NCBI GenBank assembly: GCA_903844845.1
Contig: CAIMVG010000009.1
Coordinates: 62,001-126,000, forward strand
Length of the DNA stretch: 64,000 bases
Source of the DNA: an uncultured Dehalococcoidia bacterium
GTDB taxonomy: Bacteria; Chloroflexota; Dehalococcoidia; Dehalococcoidales; UBA1222
Direction of reading: 5' to 3'
Positions 9,101 through 17,578 of this stretch are shown here, piece by piece. The notes beneath the pieces are model-generated. The model was not told the origin of the DNA and did not search any database. It saw only the letters and a program-made list of their open reading frames with translations. The translations under genes and the position numbers were made by a program. The first letter of the stretch is position 1. Every line of letters starts with the position of its first letter.

Positions 9101-10140
9101 TCGGTCTTGCGCAAGGTCCTGGCCATGCCCAGGTTGCTGGCGAAGGCCAGTGTCTTGAGGGCTGCGCCATCGGGGTCGATGCGCACCACCTCATATCGAT
9201 CTGTATCTTCGAAAGGCAACATGCCATCCGCCAGTTCCGGGCTGTTTGCCCGCGGCAATGCATAGAAAGCACTCGTCGAAATACGGCAACGAGTATCGAG
9301 CCGCTGGTTGTCGTTGGGGGTATTGACCGTGGTTACGCTTGAATCCCGCGACTTCCAGTTAACGATGACCTGCACGGTGGTATCTCCGACAATTTGCAGC
9401 GGTACTTCCAGATCAAACACCAGCCCCAGGCTTTTCAGCAGAACGGGATAATCTCCCAGTGATGAGATCATTCGATGGAAATCGATGGAAGGGCTGGATA
9501 TCTTTACCATCGTCGCGCTAAACGGTTGGTGGAAGAGCTTGGCCTGGATGAATGATTTTGCGAGCGCACTGGGGTCGGCGATGTTTCCCTGTGTCAGGTA
9601 TTTGTTCTTGTCCAGTTCCTGCATGAGGCTCGAGGTTAACGACTTTTCGTTGCTGTCACGCAATGAGAAGGCCAGGGGGTTAAAAGGAGCGCCGGTATCC
9701 TTGACCAGCGCATCTGCCGACGGAAATTCCTGGCCCGAGGTAGCAGCAAGCGATACATACTGCTGTTTTAGAAAGGACTGTATGTTCTTTGCCGGGTAGG
9801 ACTGTATCGCCTTGTTTTTATAACTCACAGGTGCATACGATTCTACCAGAGAGGTATCGGGGAAAAGGGCTTTCCAGAGGTCCGACCGGGGCGACGGGCT
9901 TGTTCTCGTAGCCGGAACAGCTTTTAGGGTGCCGAATTGAACCGAGAAAGATGCCCCGGCGGCGGCGGAGAAAAGGGTTCCCGGCCAATCCAGAAAGTCG
10001 GTGAACAAAGATAGAGTGGGAGATGTTTTATCGGTCTGCAAGCGCGGCGAAACAAAGACGGACAACTTGAGTATCGTGCCGGCCCGGGTCACGGTGACTC
10101 CGTTGGGCAAAGCTGTCCACATAACCGTCTGATTTTTCAT
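6112..10140 (-). CDS. Giant conserved-type protein of unknown function (1342 aa)
   Basis: Very large protein with no family I can name and no signal peptide or membrane helix at its N-terminus (MKNQTVMWTALPNGVTV). The sequence looks beta-rich and modular: a segment around residue 510 (YRMRARAVDLAGNRL) resembles a fibronectin/Ig-like strand pattern, and further segments read as domains joined by Pro/Gly linkers. No catalytic or nucleotide-binding motif stands out. It starts 24 bp after the 1178-aa gene and shares its direction, so they are surely co-transcribed. Base composition is like the neighbouring genes. A structural, surface or particle-forming role is a guess from size and composition only. 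Confidence 0.8.
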   Translation of the reverse strand: MKNQTVMWTALPNGVTVTRAGTILKLSVFVSPRLQTDKTSPTLSLFTDFLDWPGTLFSAAAGASFSVQFGTLKAVPATRTSPSPRSDLWKALFPDTSLVESYAPVSYKNKAIQSYPAKNIQSFLKQQYVSLAATSGQEFPSADALVKDTGAPFNPLAFSLRDSNEKSLTSSLMQELDKNKYLTQGNIADPSALAKSFIQAKLFHQPFSATMVKISSPSIDFHRMISSLGDYPVLLKSLGLVFDLEVPLQIVGDTTVQVIVNWKSRDSSVTTVNTPNDNQRLDTRCRISTSAFYALPRANSPELADGMLPFEDTDRYEVVRIDPDGAALKTLAFASNLGMARTLRKTDDTPETSSVPSLRSGGLSVARVNRAQQSHATFVRQDVLNLNMTNNTNITLDAEDITRGFTIDVWDSLSSRWHSLCQRTGTYEFTRTTPSILEKADDEGWVSAGMTSAADGSSDILRQGESLFRWCGWSLAAPRPGKTIDADGNPAPPGTEIDPDFKLAVHFKPKATSLPRLRFGVTYRMRARAVDLAGNRLAIDDKALGSDSHATKPLVYGRFEPVPPPAVVMRNRRTEGESVERLVIRSNYNQAIEAVTERHIVPPKTSQTQGEEHQLFDNTANSQVDANAYKLIISKEDGTITGQPDPDNYNRPYVNADNLELPYLPDVLSRGAALRNLPGTSAPYLFDFGYSAGARWPDALPFRLVLGESDTASVKPDSSKHILQVLLPKAELVQVRLSSFMTKDGAMQMGLIQWIIESGLSEAAVRTLAAQGLHWMLTPYRVLTLVHAVRQPLITPEFSAQLGRVRGVGQTFAEIYDRQMTVHRKSTIKLDITASWDETIDPLGEAAPRVIHGKARPYEFPVPLPGEPAEEQSLYVHGNHEFGDTKHRDVTYSAIATTRFSEYFLQRRKDVRLKGKDTFTLDAKGVVVGSEAVRLADNTANYKCYDSTHKTGDYVVDYVNGTIRRTDPSESASAIPENVYLEVTYLVPPITREMTQPKTLNILSAARPAAPRVLYIVPTFTWQMNTGSTDKKVVSSQRTGGIRIYLDRPWYTSGDGQLLGAIIWPGSTSNFLINQFPPERVKPYITQWGLDPVFQSQAADASPSLAAFPLSKPEYQAAGLVLEEVPDEKVKVNVAGHAVAYNSERRLWYCDMDIDAGQSYFPFVRLALAAYQPNSLSGAITGTGTIILPGSDNVHLSRVVLADFVQLTPNRYASISRNDSNPLLRHVSVTGRSYQMFNGQSGPGVVEISLEKQRAGLKPEEAGELVWEPVTLSDKSSAVTLGHNLVETDKTGNTTWTGDITLPDGTHTYRLLVKEFEHYNEPGEIPIVRRRLVYADAVELVP

Positions 10141-10164
10141 ATCTTATCTCTCTCCTCTCTCCAG

Positions 10165-13100
10165 CTATCCCGAAAGCGGAGCGAAAGCCCCTGCGTAAGT
10201 AGTCCAGTCGCTCTGGCTCATGAGGTCTTCAAAGTTGCCCCCGGTGCCTTTGACACTGCTGGCGAGTTTGATGGGTGAACCGATCCCCGGCACGCCGGAG
10301 GTTGACTGGTTATCGCTGCCGCCAGCCAGGCGCCGTTCCACAGACAATTCGACGCTGGTGCTGAAGAAAAGCACTTCGACTTTAACCGTCAGTTTGGCCT
10401 GCCCCCACAGCTCGTTGGCGGTGATCTTGTATTCCATTCCCAGGTAGAATTCGATAGAAACTGTGATAATGCCGAGTACTTCCAGCGAGCCCCCTATGCG
10501 GATATAAGAGGTGAGCGAGGCAGACTCGTCCGGCTGCCCGATCTTTTCCATCTCGTAGTAGATACCGCCCATCACATGTACCTGGCCCGTGGCCACACCG
10601 AGGTTCAGCGCCATGCTGGCTCCGAATTCGAGGGCGGCTTCCAGCCGTTCTACGCCGTCCAGACCGATTTCGATGGCAAAGAACCCTCCGCCTCCGAAAG
10701 CATAAATCGTCAGCAGGAAAGGCTGTTCCCGTTCGCAGAAGTTAAAGCGCAGGCGTGCCGGATTCCCGGTGAAGGGGATGATCAACTTGGCACCCAGGGA
10801 TATGTTCTGGATAGTCACCACACCGAAGGCCACCGTCGGGATAGGCAGCGTAAAACCGGCGCTTACCTGTGTTGGGGTGATGTCGATGTTCAACCCGCTG
10901 CCGGAAGACTTCATAAAATCTTTCAGTGCATTGACGAACGTCAGTACTCCGGCAAACTCGACCTTGTCGATATCGACGTCAACATTGGGCTTCTTCCCTG
11001 TTTCCGAAGTAAAAATCACTTTGTTGAAGTGAAGCCGCAGGAACAGAAAATCCTCGCCGAGTATATTGATCCAGAAACTGCGCAGATCTCCCACGATGTT
11101 GTAGGTGGGCTCGCCGGGAGGATCCACAGGAGTGATAAAAGTACCCTTGACCTCCATGCTTGTCGAGCCCGAAGTTTCAAATATCTTCATGGGGTCTGCT
11201 TTTAGATCCGGCAACCAGTCGAGACGCGTCTCAAGAGACTGAGGGGGCAGGCTGTTATTGCCGTTGGGGTAGATAACATAATTGGTGAGCTGCGGGGTCT
11301 TGCGCCCTTCGCCGAAATTGGCAGGTTTGATGATATCCGCCAGTGAGATGCCTCCCAGTATTTTCGCGCCGTTAAAGAAACTCGCGGGGTTAAACTGGGT
11401 GGGCGTGGAGTCAACCGTGCCGCCTACAACCCCTATGGTGCGCGACAGCCCGCCGATCTTAATATTGGGAGTAACGGTTCCTCCAGATTTATCACCTGCC
11501 CCGTCGAAGCTCAGGTCCACCTGGTTTTTCAGTTTAGCCCATATGTATCCCGGGTTGGTTGATTTATCGAAACCATGGGTGCGGAAATCAGGATGTAACT
11601 GGATGATAACCGGACCGGGGAATGCCCCGCCGGTAGCCTGTTCGGCACTCGGCAATCGAACCACAGCTTCCTGCCAGGTGGGAAAGAACCGCGCCTGGTC
11701 ATCAGGCAAGGCAGCATCGGGAGGCGCGGGCAGAGCCGCTCCAAGGATGATGCTCTTGACTTCGGCGCTGGTGTCGCCTGCTTTCCCGTCTGCCACGCCC
11801 TCTGACTTTGAACTAGGGGCAAAAGCGACTTTCTGGCCTTGCAACAGCCGTTCCCGGCGCGACTGGTTTTCAGCGGCGGATTTGTAAGCAGTAATGGCCG
11901 GATCGATAAACTCGGCAACGTCATCCGCTTTTTGCAATGTGGATGAAATGAAGGCCAACGGGCAGGTAAATTCGGTGCGTTGACCATCAATATCTTCCGC
12001 TGACATGTGAAACAGGAAGTCCTGTCCGCCCACGCGCGGCCAGAAAGCTTTCTGCCCTTTGTTTACCAGGTCATTGACCGGGTCGGCAGGATTATCCAGT
12101 ATGGGCGTGATGAGACTGGTGATGCGGGCATTTACGAACGGCCACTCACGCCCCCCATAGGGCTGGGAGGTATGAGCCGGATAAGTCTTAAGGGGTTGGC
12201 GTACTACTATGTAGAAACGCTGGCGCAGATAGGCTGCGGTTTGCCCTGACAAGGGACCGCCGGAGGGGACCGCCTGGAACTTCCGTTCGGTGATCTTGAC
12301 CAGAGTAGCGGCATGACCGGTTGGGAATAGAAAACCTTTATAAACCACGCGCACGTAGTGGTCCCTGCCCATGGTGGCCAGGTGCCGCCACTCCAGGATG
12401 TCCATGTCCGCCGAGGCCGGCGCGTTGGGCCACTCTCCCCGGGTATTCATCCAGGCTCCCAGGGTGCTGAGCATGAAGCGTTCCACCTGGACAGGCGATG
12501 GTTTGTAATACAGAGGCACTTCTGCCGGTATCTGGATATTGTAATCCGACATCAGGCGCACCAGTTGCCAGCGATCGTTTTTGGTGAGGGACATACGGAA
12601 TGGCAATGAATCGTTGGCATCCGGGGACTTGCCGCGTTCGAACCCCTGCGCCCAAACTGCACGCAGAGTCCGGTAAAATTCCTGTTGCTCGTCCACCAGG
12701 TATTGTCCCGCGTGGTTTGGATCAGTGATACGCACCCCCAGGCGGGTATGCCATAGTTCTGTGCGATTGTTTTTGGTGACAGGATCGATGGCGTGAGCCC
12801 AGCCAGCCTTGATACTGGGCGACATAACAAGTTGCCATGGCACCTCGATGGCGGTCTCGGTCTTAAGTGGTTCGACAGGGACCTGCCCCAGTGTCGGATC
12901 TTTGGTAGCTGTTGCAGCTTTGGATAGCGCCTGCGAAGGGGGTTGGGCGGTAACGGTGACGCTCATCTGATTCTTCTGCCATGAGAGCAGTTCTTCCATG
13001 GTGAAAGGGATGGGACCGGTGTACTGAATCATGAAGGCCAGACGGCTCGGACCTGCAAAGCGCACCCCAACCGATCCGGGTTGATCCGGCGTCTCGCCGC

Positions 13101-13701
13101 CGCCGGGCGGGTTGGGAGAATTATTGGGATCCTCTGTATCACTGCCGATCTCTGCGGCTGTTTCCAGATAGGCTTCTTCGCCGATGTTCTGGGGTGAATA
13201 ATCGTTCCCGTGACCGAGTGTGATGACCACACCGACGGCTTGATTTGAGTTCTGACGCAGGAGAGTGCCTCCCTGCAAAACAAGGTTATAGAAATCAAAT
13301 TTGAGGGCCAGCATGTCCGCTTTCCGGAAGACTGAAGCGGTAAAGCTGGGATCTCCTTCGAGGTCTGTGATCTTTGGAGGATTGCAGGCTACTATATTCT
13401 TGAAATTCCCGGAATTGCAGGATGATTGCGCAAGCATGGCGTCCAGGAGCAGCGCCGAGGCGCCAAACACGGATAGTTTGATGAATTTACGCCGCGTCAA
13501 AGGGGGAATGTCGGCCCGGTCAAAGAAGCCCAAAAGTTGCAGACTGACCTCCGGTTCTTTTTCAGGGGGGATTCCGTTTTGGGCAACAAATTCTTTGATG
13601 ATTTTTACCAGTTTCTGCCGTTCTATATATTTGCCATCGTGCGATTTGGGGCTTTTTTTTGCGATATTGTCCTCGTGCCCATTAGTACCATTATTATCCA
13701 T
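10165..13701 (-). CDS. Giant protein with internal Tat-like signal (1178 aa)
   Basis: Large protein of unknown function. After a hydrophilic leader of about 75 residues comes LTRRKFIKLSVFGASALLLD, a twin-arginine motif with hydrophobic core, followed by AQSSC. This suggests Tat export or anchoring, though the leader is unusually long. The middle (about residues 200-800) is Pro/Gly-rich with many short beta-like strands. The C-terminal 300 residues alternate hydrophobic and polar residues (for example AIEIGLDGVERLEAALEFGA) like a large beta-sandwich or barrel. The ATG at 13701 follows AGGAGGT; a strong promoter lies at 13868-13896. First gene of a two-gene unit with the 1342-aa protein. Confidence 0.8.
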   Translation of the reverse strand: MDNNGTNGHEDNIAKKSPKSHDGKYIERQKLVKIIKEFVAQNGIPPEKEPEVSLQLLGFFDRADIPPLTRRKFIKLSVFGASALLLDAMLAQSSCNSGNFKNIVACNPPKITDLEGDPSFTASVFRKADMLALKFDFYNLVLQGGTLLRQNSNQAVGVVITLGHGNDYSPQNIGEEAYLETAAEIGSDTEDPNNSPNPPGGGETPDQPGSVGVRFAGPSRLAFMIQYTGPIPFTMEELLSWQKNQMSVTVTAQPPSQALSKAATATKDPTLGQVPVEPLKTETAIEVPWQLVMSPSIKAGWAHAIDPVTKNNRTELWHTRLGVRITDPNHAGQYLVDEQQEFYRTLRAVWAQGFERGKSPDANDSLPFRMSLTKNDRWQLVRLMSDYNIQIPAEVPLYYKPSPVQVERFMLSTLGAWMNTRGEWPNAPASADMDILEWRHLATMGRDHYVRVVYKGFLFPTGHAATLVKITERKFQAVPSGGPLSGQTAAYLRQRFYIVVRQPLKTYPAHTSQPYGGREWPFVNARITSLITPILDNPADPVNDLVNKGQKAFWPRVGGQDFLFHMSAEDIDGQRTEFTCPLAFISSTLQKADDVAEFIDPAITAYKSAAENQSRRERLLQGQKVAFAPSSKSEGVADGKAGDTSAEVKSIILGAALPAPPDAALPDDQARFFPTWQEAVVRLPSAEQATGGAFPGPVIIQLHPDFRTHGFDKSTNPGYIWAKLKNQVDLSFDGAGDKSGGTVTPNIKIGGLSRTIGVVGGTVDSTPTQFNPASFFNGAKILGGISLADIIKPANFGEGRKTPQLTNYVIYPNGNNSLPPQSLETRLDWLPDLKADPMKIFETSGSTSMEVKGTFITPVDPPGEPTYNIVGDLRSFWINILGEDFLFLRLHFNKVIFTSETGKKPNVDVDIDKVEFAGVLTFVNALKDFMKSSGSGLNIDITPTQVSAGFTLPIPTVAFGVVTIQNISLGAKLIIPFTGNPARLRFNFCEREQPFLLTIYAFGGGGFFAIEIGLDGVERLEAALEFGASMALNLGVATGQVHVMGGIYYEMEKIGQPDESASLTSYIRIGGSLEVLGIITVSIEFYLGMEYKITANELWGQAKLTVKVEVLFFSTSVELSVERRLAGGSDNQSTSGVPGIGSPIKLASSVKGTGGNFEDLMSQSDWTTYAGAFAPLSG

Positions 13702-13751
13702 GATGGATACCTCCTGAGAACTTGAGGGCTCCTTTAGTTTCTGTATCTTAA

Positions 13752-13782
13752 ACTGATCCAGCCGTTATGCCTGTCCATCAGT
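13752..13782 (-). promoter_or_regulatory. Hairpin in the leader of the giant-protein operon
   Basis: On the minus strand ACTGAT and ATCAGT enclose an inner CAG/CTG pairing: a two-tier stem with internal loop about 50 nt before the start codon. It matches no riboswitch I know. The roughly 160-nt leader is long enough for a regulatory RNA. Confidence 0.4.
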
Positions 13783-13867
13783 AAAAAGCAACGCAGGCGC
13801 CGCCTTATAGATACAAATAATTTAACATGCCATCGTAAATCATCAGTAATTTGTAATCCAGTTGAAA

Positions 13868-13896
13868 ACTATAAGCGTGTTAAATGGTCATGTCAA
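13868..13896 (-). promoter_or_regulatory. Strong promoter of the giant-protein operon
   Basis: Minus strand TTGACA (13896-13891), exact 17-nt spacer, TATAGT (13873-13868): close to the sigma-70 consensus. Transcription would start near 13861, leaving a leader of about 160 nt. Confidence 0.7.
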
Positions 13897-13899
13897 TAG

Positions 13900-14188
13900 A
13901 TTTAAACCATAGTTTGAAGGCAGGCTTCAACTTGTTAGGACGTTCACGGGTTGCATGCTGCCGATTTGATTAGGACCGATAAACCGCGAGCCGACGGCGT
14001 ATGATCCGAAACCCGGAATCCCGAAATGGCACAAACACCACTTGGCTTGGGTCGAGGATCTTTTAGCTTTACCGGAAGAAGTTCACATCGTTGGACAAGG
14101 CGGTACGGTTCCAAAGGCATTGCCGTGATTTACGGCGAACCAGGATTCACGATTTATTATTTTGAATCCGGCACTAGCCGAACATCCG
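13900..14188. other. Intergenic region, possible decayed coding sequence
   Basis: One plus-strand frame from about 13974 to 14120 reads like protein (for example PKWHKHHLAWVEDLLALPEE) but has no start and is interrupted by a TGA. I could not assign it to a family. It is either a remnant or chance. Confidence 0.25.
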
Positions 14189-14881
14189 TCAGGCAGCAGG
14201 CTGAAGGTCAGCGATACGCACCACGGTACCATGGTCTTTGATATAGCGAGATACCGGACCCCCCAGGGCTTCGATGCGCTCGTCGGGGAAGACCAGCAGA
14301 CCCGTACCTGTAGCTATGCCGTATCCGATGGATTTCTCTTTCTTTAGAGCCAATGCCGCCTGGAGTTCATCCCAGCCTGATTTTTCATCATGGGTATCGC
14401 AAAGGACATCGGCCAGCCCCATGCAAGGAAAAAGTTCGGCAGTGTCCACATCCTCCGGGTCACGCCAGCGCACCCATTCGCGCCCAAGCATGATGCTCCC
14501 TGCCGATATCCCGAAAAATGGTTTACCCTGCCGGTAGAGTTCTTGCAGGAAAACATCCATCTTGCGCCTGGCAAGGGTCTGCATGCCAAGTTCGACATCC
14601 CCGCCGCTGATGAATACTACATCAGCCTTCTCTAAAATCTCTTTTGATTGATTTATCCGCGCACCCTTTGCCATGCGGGCCAGTTTAACCGATCCCGCTC
14701 CCATATCGCGAAGGTAGCCTTCTATATGGCGGAAGAACTCCAGATCATCATCTGAGGCAGCCCCGACATAAGCCACAGCGGGCTCCTTGCAGTTATTGCT
14801 CTGAAAAAATAGTTTCACGGCGGGGTCGCGCTGGCCGCGTCCGCCGGCAAGGAGAAATAACGGGGCTCGTTTTGTTTTCAT
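14189..14881 (-). CDS. Peptidase S51 family protein (peptidase E/cyanophycinase-like), copy 1
   Basis: A 230-aa cytoplasmic serine hydrolase of the S51 class, which in known members cleaves Asp-X or isoaspartyl-type bonds. The nucleophile elbow GISAGS places Ser126, and His164 lies in CDTHDEKSGW, the usual catalytic His position. Other family marks are the N-terminal LAGGRG, AYVGAAS, and VFISGGD before the elbow. No signal peptide. It is the last gene of an operon with marR, a PaaK-like ligase and a second S51 protein (14946-15671), from which it is clearly diverged. The substrate is unknown; no cyanophycin synthetase is seen nearby. Confidence 0.82.
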   Translation of the reverse strand: MKTKRAPLFLLAGGRGQRDPAVKLFFQSNNCKEPAVAYVGAASDDDLEFFRHIEGYLRDMGAGSVKLARMAKGARINQSKEILEKADVVFISGGDVELGMQTLARRKMDVFLQELYRQGKPFFGISAGSIMLGREWVRWRDPEDVDTAELFPCMGLADVLCDTHDEKSGWDELQAALALKKEKSIGYGIATGTGLLVFPDERIEALGGPVSRYIKDHGTVVRIADLQPAA

Positions 14882-14945
14882 AATATCACCTCAAATAAAT
14901 TTTGCGCCAAAAAACGCGCGGGCTGGTTGCCAACCATTCAATAAA

Positions 14946-15671
14946 CTAACTTTTCTTCACAAAATGATCATCCGGCGACATGTCCGCTTTCTGCTCTATC
15001 GTACCTCCATGATTGGTGAAGCACGCCACCGATCCGTTTTTTGCCTGAATGCGGCCATCCGGGAATACCATCAAATAAGCCCCCGAGTTGATTCCGTAGC
15101 CGATCGCTCCGTCCCCTCTGAGTTCCAAGGCCGTTTTAAGTTCGAACCAATCATCTTTTTCAGCGTGGGTATCGCAAACAAACGGAACCAGCGCCAGGCA
15201 ATCATAAAGCCCGGGGGATGCATCACCGCCGGGTTCAGGCCAGGAGACCCATGCCTGCGCCATCATGATGCTCCCGGCTGAAACACCGATGAACAGCTTG
15301 TCTTGTTGTGCCATCTCCCTGAAGAATTCTACCATGTTCTTTTGTCGCAAAACATCCATCCCCACCTCCATATCCCCGCCGCTAAAGAACACAACGTCGG
15401 CCCCCTGGATTAGGGTACGCGCTTTGTTAAGGTCTGCGTCAGGTGCTGCTATGACTACCCGGTGAACACGGCATTTGCAGCCGATCTTGATAAGAGCGGC
15501 TATAACGAAAAACGGTATCCAGTTATCCCGAAAGCTGGCTGCGCCGATAAAGGCGAGGTCAGGGTTAGCTTTCCCGCTTTCTTTAAGGATGCGCTGAATA
15601 GCGGCAATGGTTGAATGCATGCTGTGGCCTCTGCCGCCGGCGAACAAATAGAACGGTTTCCTAGTCTCCAT
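14946..15671 (-). CDS. Peptidase S51 family protein, copy 2
   Basis: A 241-aa paralogue of the downstream gene with the same order of motifs: FAGGRGHS at the N-terminus, AFIGAASF-type strand, VVFFSGGD, the elbow GVSAGS with Ser131, and CDTHAEKDDW with His169. It begins 3 bp after the ligase gene stop, so translation is probably coupled. Both copies keep the catalytic Ser and His, so this is not an obvious active/inactive pair; they may differ in substrate or form a heterodimer. The pairing with an adenylating enzyme suggests hydrolysis of an amide made in the same pathway (inference). Confidence 0.82.
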   Translation of the reverse strand: METRKPFYLFAGGRGHSMHSTIAAIQRILKESGKANPDLAFIGAASFRDNWIPFFVIAALIKIGCKCRVHRVVIAAPDADLNKARTLIQGADVVFFSGGDMEVGMDVLRQKNMVEFFREMAQQDKLFIGVSAGSIMMAQAWVSWPEPGGDASPGLYDCLALVPFVCDTHAEKDDWFELKTALELRGDGAIGYGINSGAYLMVFPDGRIQAKNGSVACFTNHGGTIEQKADMSPDDHFVKKS

Positions 15672-15674
15672 TTG

Positions 15675-17060
15675 CTAATTACACCCTCCTTTAACATTTT
15701 GCCTGTCGAGGCAGGCATCCAGATCGATGGGGAACAAGCATTTAGATACAAGGTATTTCCCGGTGCTTTCCGGGGCGATGTCGGCATCATAAATCACTTC
15801 GATGCCGGCCTCCCGGCCGTAAAGCGACTTTAGAAGGGAAACAGCTGTGTGCTTGTGTTTCTCACGGTCCGCTACATGGCTGACCAGATGGAGTTCGTAG
15901 GAACGCTGGTTCAGTTGTACCAACTGGTAGATGCTAACTTCGGGAAGGTTACTCAGGCAGGTATCCAATTCCAGTAAAGTCACTAATCTGCCTTCGCATG
16001 TCAGGGTCAGGTTTGCCCTTCGGCCTGCTATCGCTTCCAGCACCAGCCCGGATTCCCTTCCACAGGGGCAGCGGCCCCCTGTCTCTAATTTAACGATATC
16101 ACCTGTTTCAAAATGGATCAGATAACTCCAGGGGTTGTGAAGCGGGGTAACCAGGATGCGCCCCAATGCAGGGCCTCCATGCATCGCTTTGAGCGGTTCA
16201 AAATCTACCCTGCAGAAATCGCTGTTCTGGTGAAATCGCCCCGCTTCGCACTGCAAGAAAACATACCCGGTTTCAGTAGTGCCGTATGAGCTGGTAAAAG
16301 GAACTTCGGGAAAGACCTTTCGGATCTGAGCAATAGCCATGCGCGTCGGATATTCATACGTGAAGACTATCGCACCCGGCTGAAAGACTGTTTTATCGCC
16401 TGCCGAGGCGTACCGGCAGAGCCTTGCCAGATAGGACGGGTTGGCTTCCAGAAGGGCTGGTTGAAAGGTCCCTATCTCCTGGATCATGCGGTCCATGTGT
16501 TCCGCGGGCCACGCGGTCGGGTCTGTCTTTTCATTGAGGTAGAGAAAGCGGGCCAACCGCCGGTCCTCCATCGGCAAGGGGACCTCGTCGGAGACAATAC
16601 CGACGTTGCGCGGGTTAACTAAAATAGCTTCCCTGTGATTCCCGGGTGCGATGCGGGCCAGGTGGGTATTCAATTTCCATGAGGACTTTTCCGAGGCATC
16701 CCACCAGGGCTGGTTCCAGATGTTGGTTATTTTATCGCCGGTAGTCCCGCTGGTCTGAATGAACTGTACTTCCCCGTTTTCAAGCGCTGCCGACAGTTCT
16801 ACCTCGGGAGGAAGAACTCCACCGGGGAAATTAGTGTTGATATCCAGCTTGGTGAGCGCCGGCATGCGCGCATAACGGTCATCGACTGAAGCCTGAGGCC
16901 CGGGGTCGCACGCTTTCCAGGATCGATACATCGGTATTTTTTCCAGCGCCGTTTCCAATAGCGCTTTAGAACTGGAATAGTAATCCGGGGGGTATTGTAA
17001 ATTCGATGGCGGCGTTTGATCAGGCAAGATAAGTTTTCCCTCCACTTTAGTCAGGTACAC
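15675..17060 (-). CDS. PaaK-like adenylate-forming CoA ligase
   Basis: A 461-aa member of the phenylacetate-CoA ligase (PaaK) branch of the ANL superfamily, which activates a carboxylate as acyl-AMP and usually forms a thioester. The P-loop-like QTSGTTGDK lies near residues 100-108; SSYGTTETGYV is the adenine-binding motif; HFETGDIVKLE carries the ribose-binding Asp; CPCGRESG is typical of PaaK proteins. The C-terminal lid domain is present. Substrate unknown. It sits between marR and two S51 hydrolases in one operon, so aromatic acid degradation is less likely than a small biosynthetic or modification pathway. Confidence 0.8.
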   Translation of the reverse strand: MYLTKVEGKLILPDQTPPSNLQYPPDYYSSSKALLETALEKIPMYRSWKACDPGPQASVDDRYARMPALTKLDINTNFPGGVLPPEVELSAALENGEVQFIQTSGTTGDKITNIWNQPWWDASEKSSWKLNTHLARIAPGNHREAILVNPRNVGIVSDEVPLPMEDRRLARFLYLNEKTDPTAWPAEHMDRMIQEIGTFQPALLEANPSYLARLCRYASAGDKTVFQPGAIVFTYEYPTRMAIAQIRKVFPEVPFTSSYGTTETGYVFLQCEAGRFHQNSDFCRVDFEPLKAMHGGPALGRILVTPLHNPWSYLIHFETGDIVKLETGGRCPCGRESGLVLEAIAGRRANLTLTCEGRLVTLLELDTCLSNLPEVSIYQLVQLNQRSYELHLVSHVADREKHKHTAVSLLKSLYGREAGIEVIYDADIAPESTGKYLVSKCLFPIDLDACLDRQNVKGGCN

Positions 17061-17089
17061 GAACTATAAGAGTAAAAAAATTACTGATT

Positions 17090-17548
17090 TTAGGTAACAA
17101 ATTTTTCGAGGTAAAAGTCGATCTTTTGTAAAACCCGAACGACAATATCCGAGTCTGTCTCATAGAATTCCCGTAAACTCGATTTAAGGTCTTTAAACAT
17201 GCGAGAGTGTTCGGCATTGATGTCCCTGCACAAAGGTTGGCATTTTTCAGTGATGTTGAGAGCCACCTCTTTTGTGTTGGCGGCATCTTTGGTCTTTATT
17301 ATCAAACCTGTTTCAACCAGTTTGTTAACCATCTCGGACGCTGATGCTTTAGAGACATTCAGGCTGCCGGCAAGATTTGTGATATTGATACCAGGCCTGT
17401 GCCCGATGATTACAATGGCCCTGATTTGGGAAGGGAATACCTTTATATCTCTGTAGACCCGGGGGTGCTTGTCGATCAGATTGAGCTTTGCGTTGATGCT
17501 CATCAGGGTGTCCAGTATCTGAAATGCGGAAAGTGAAGCGTTTGACAT
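17090..17548 (-). CDS. MarR-family transcriptional regulator
   Basis: A 152-aa winged-helix regulator. The recognition region reads INITNLAGSLNVSKASASEM followed by VNKLVETGLI and a wing ending in a VALNIT strand; terminal helices would form the dimer interface. The start is taken at ATG 17548 (MSNASLSAF), because the palindrome at 17552-17578 lies immediately upstream; a start 13 codons earlier would place that palindrome inside the gene. It is the first gene of the ligase/S51 operon and probably represses it, being released by a small aromatic or acidic ligand as in other MarR proteins. Confidence 0.85.
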   Translation of the reverse strand: MSNASLSAFQILDTLMSINAKLNLIDKHPRVYRDIKVFPSQIRAIVIIGHRPGINITNLAGSLNVSKASASEMVNKLVETGLIIKTKDAANTKEVALNITEKCQPLCRDINAEHSRMFKDLKSSLREFYETDSDIVVRVLQKIDFYLEKFVT

Positions 17549-17551
17549 GGT

Positions 17552-17578
17552 ATTATTGTAAGGCAACCTAACAATAAT
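17552..17578. promoter_or_regulatory. Palindromic operator at marR
   Basis: ATTATTGTAAGG - CAA - CCTAACAATAAT: 12-nt half-sites with one mismatch around a 3-nt centre, ending 3 nt before the marR start codon. The position fits autorepression of the operon by blocking initiation. The core (TTAGGTTGCC-like) also resembles DtxR-type boxes, but the adjacent gene is MarR type. Confidence 0.75.
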
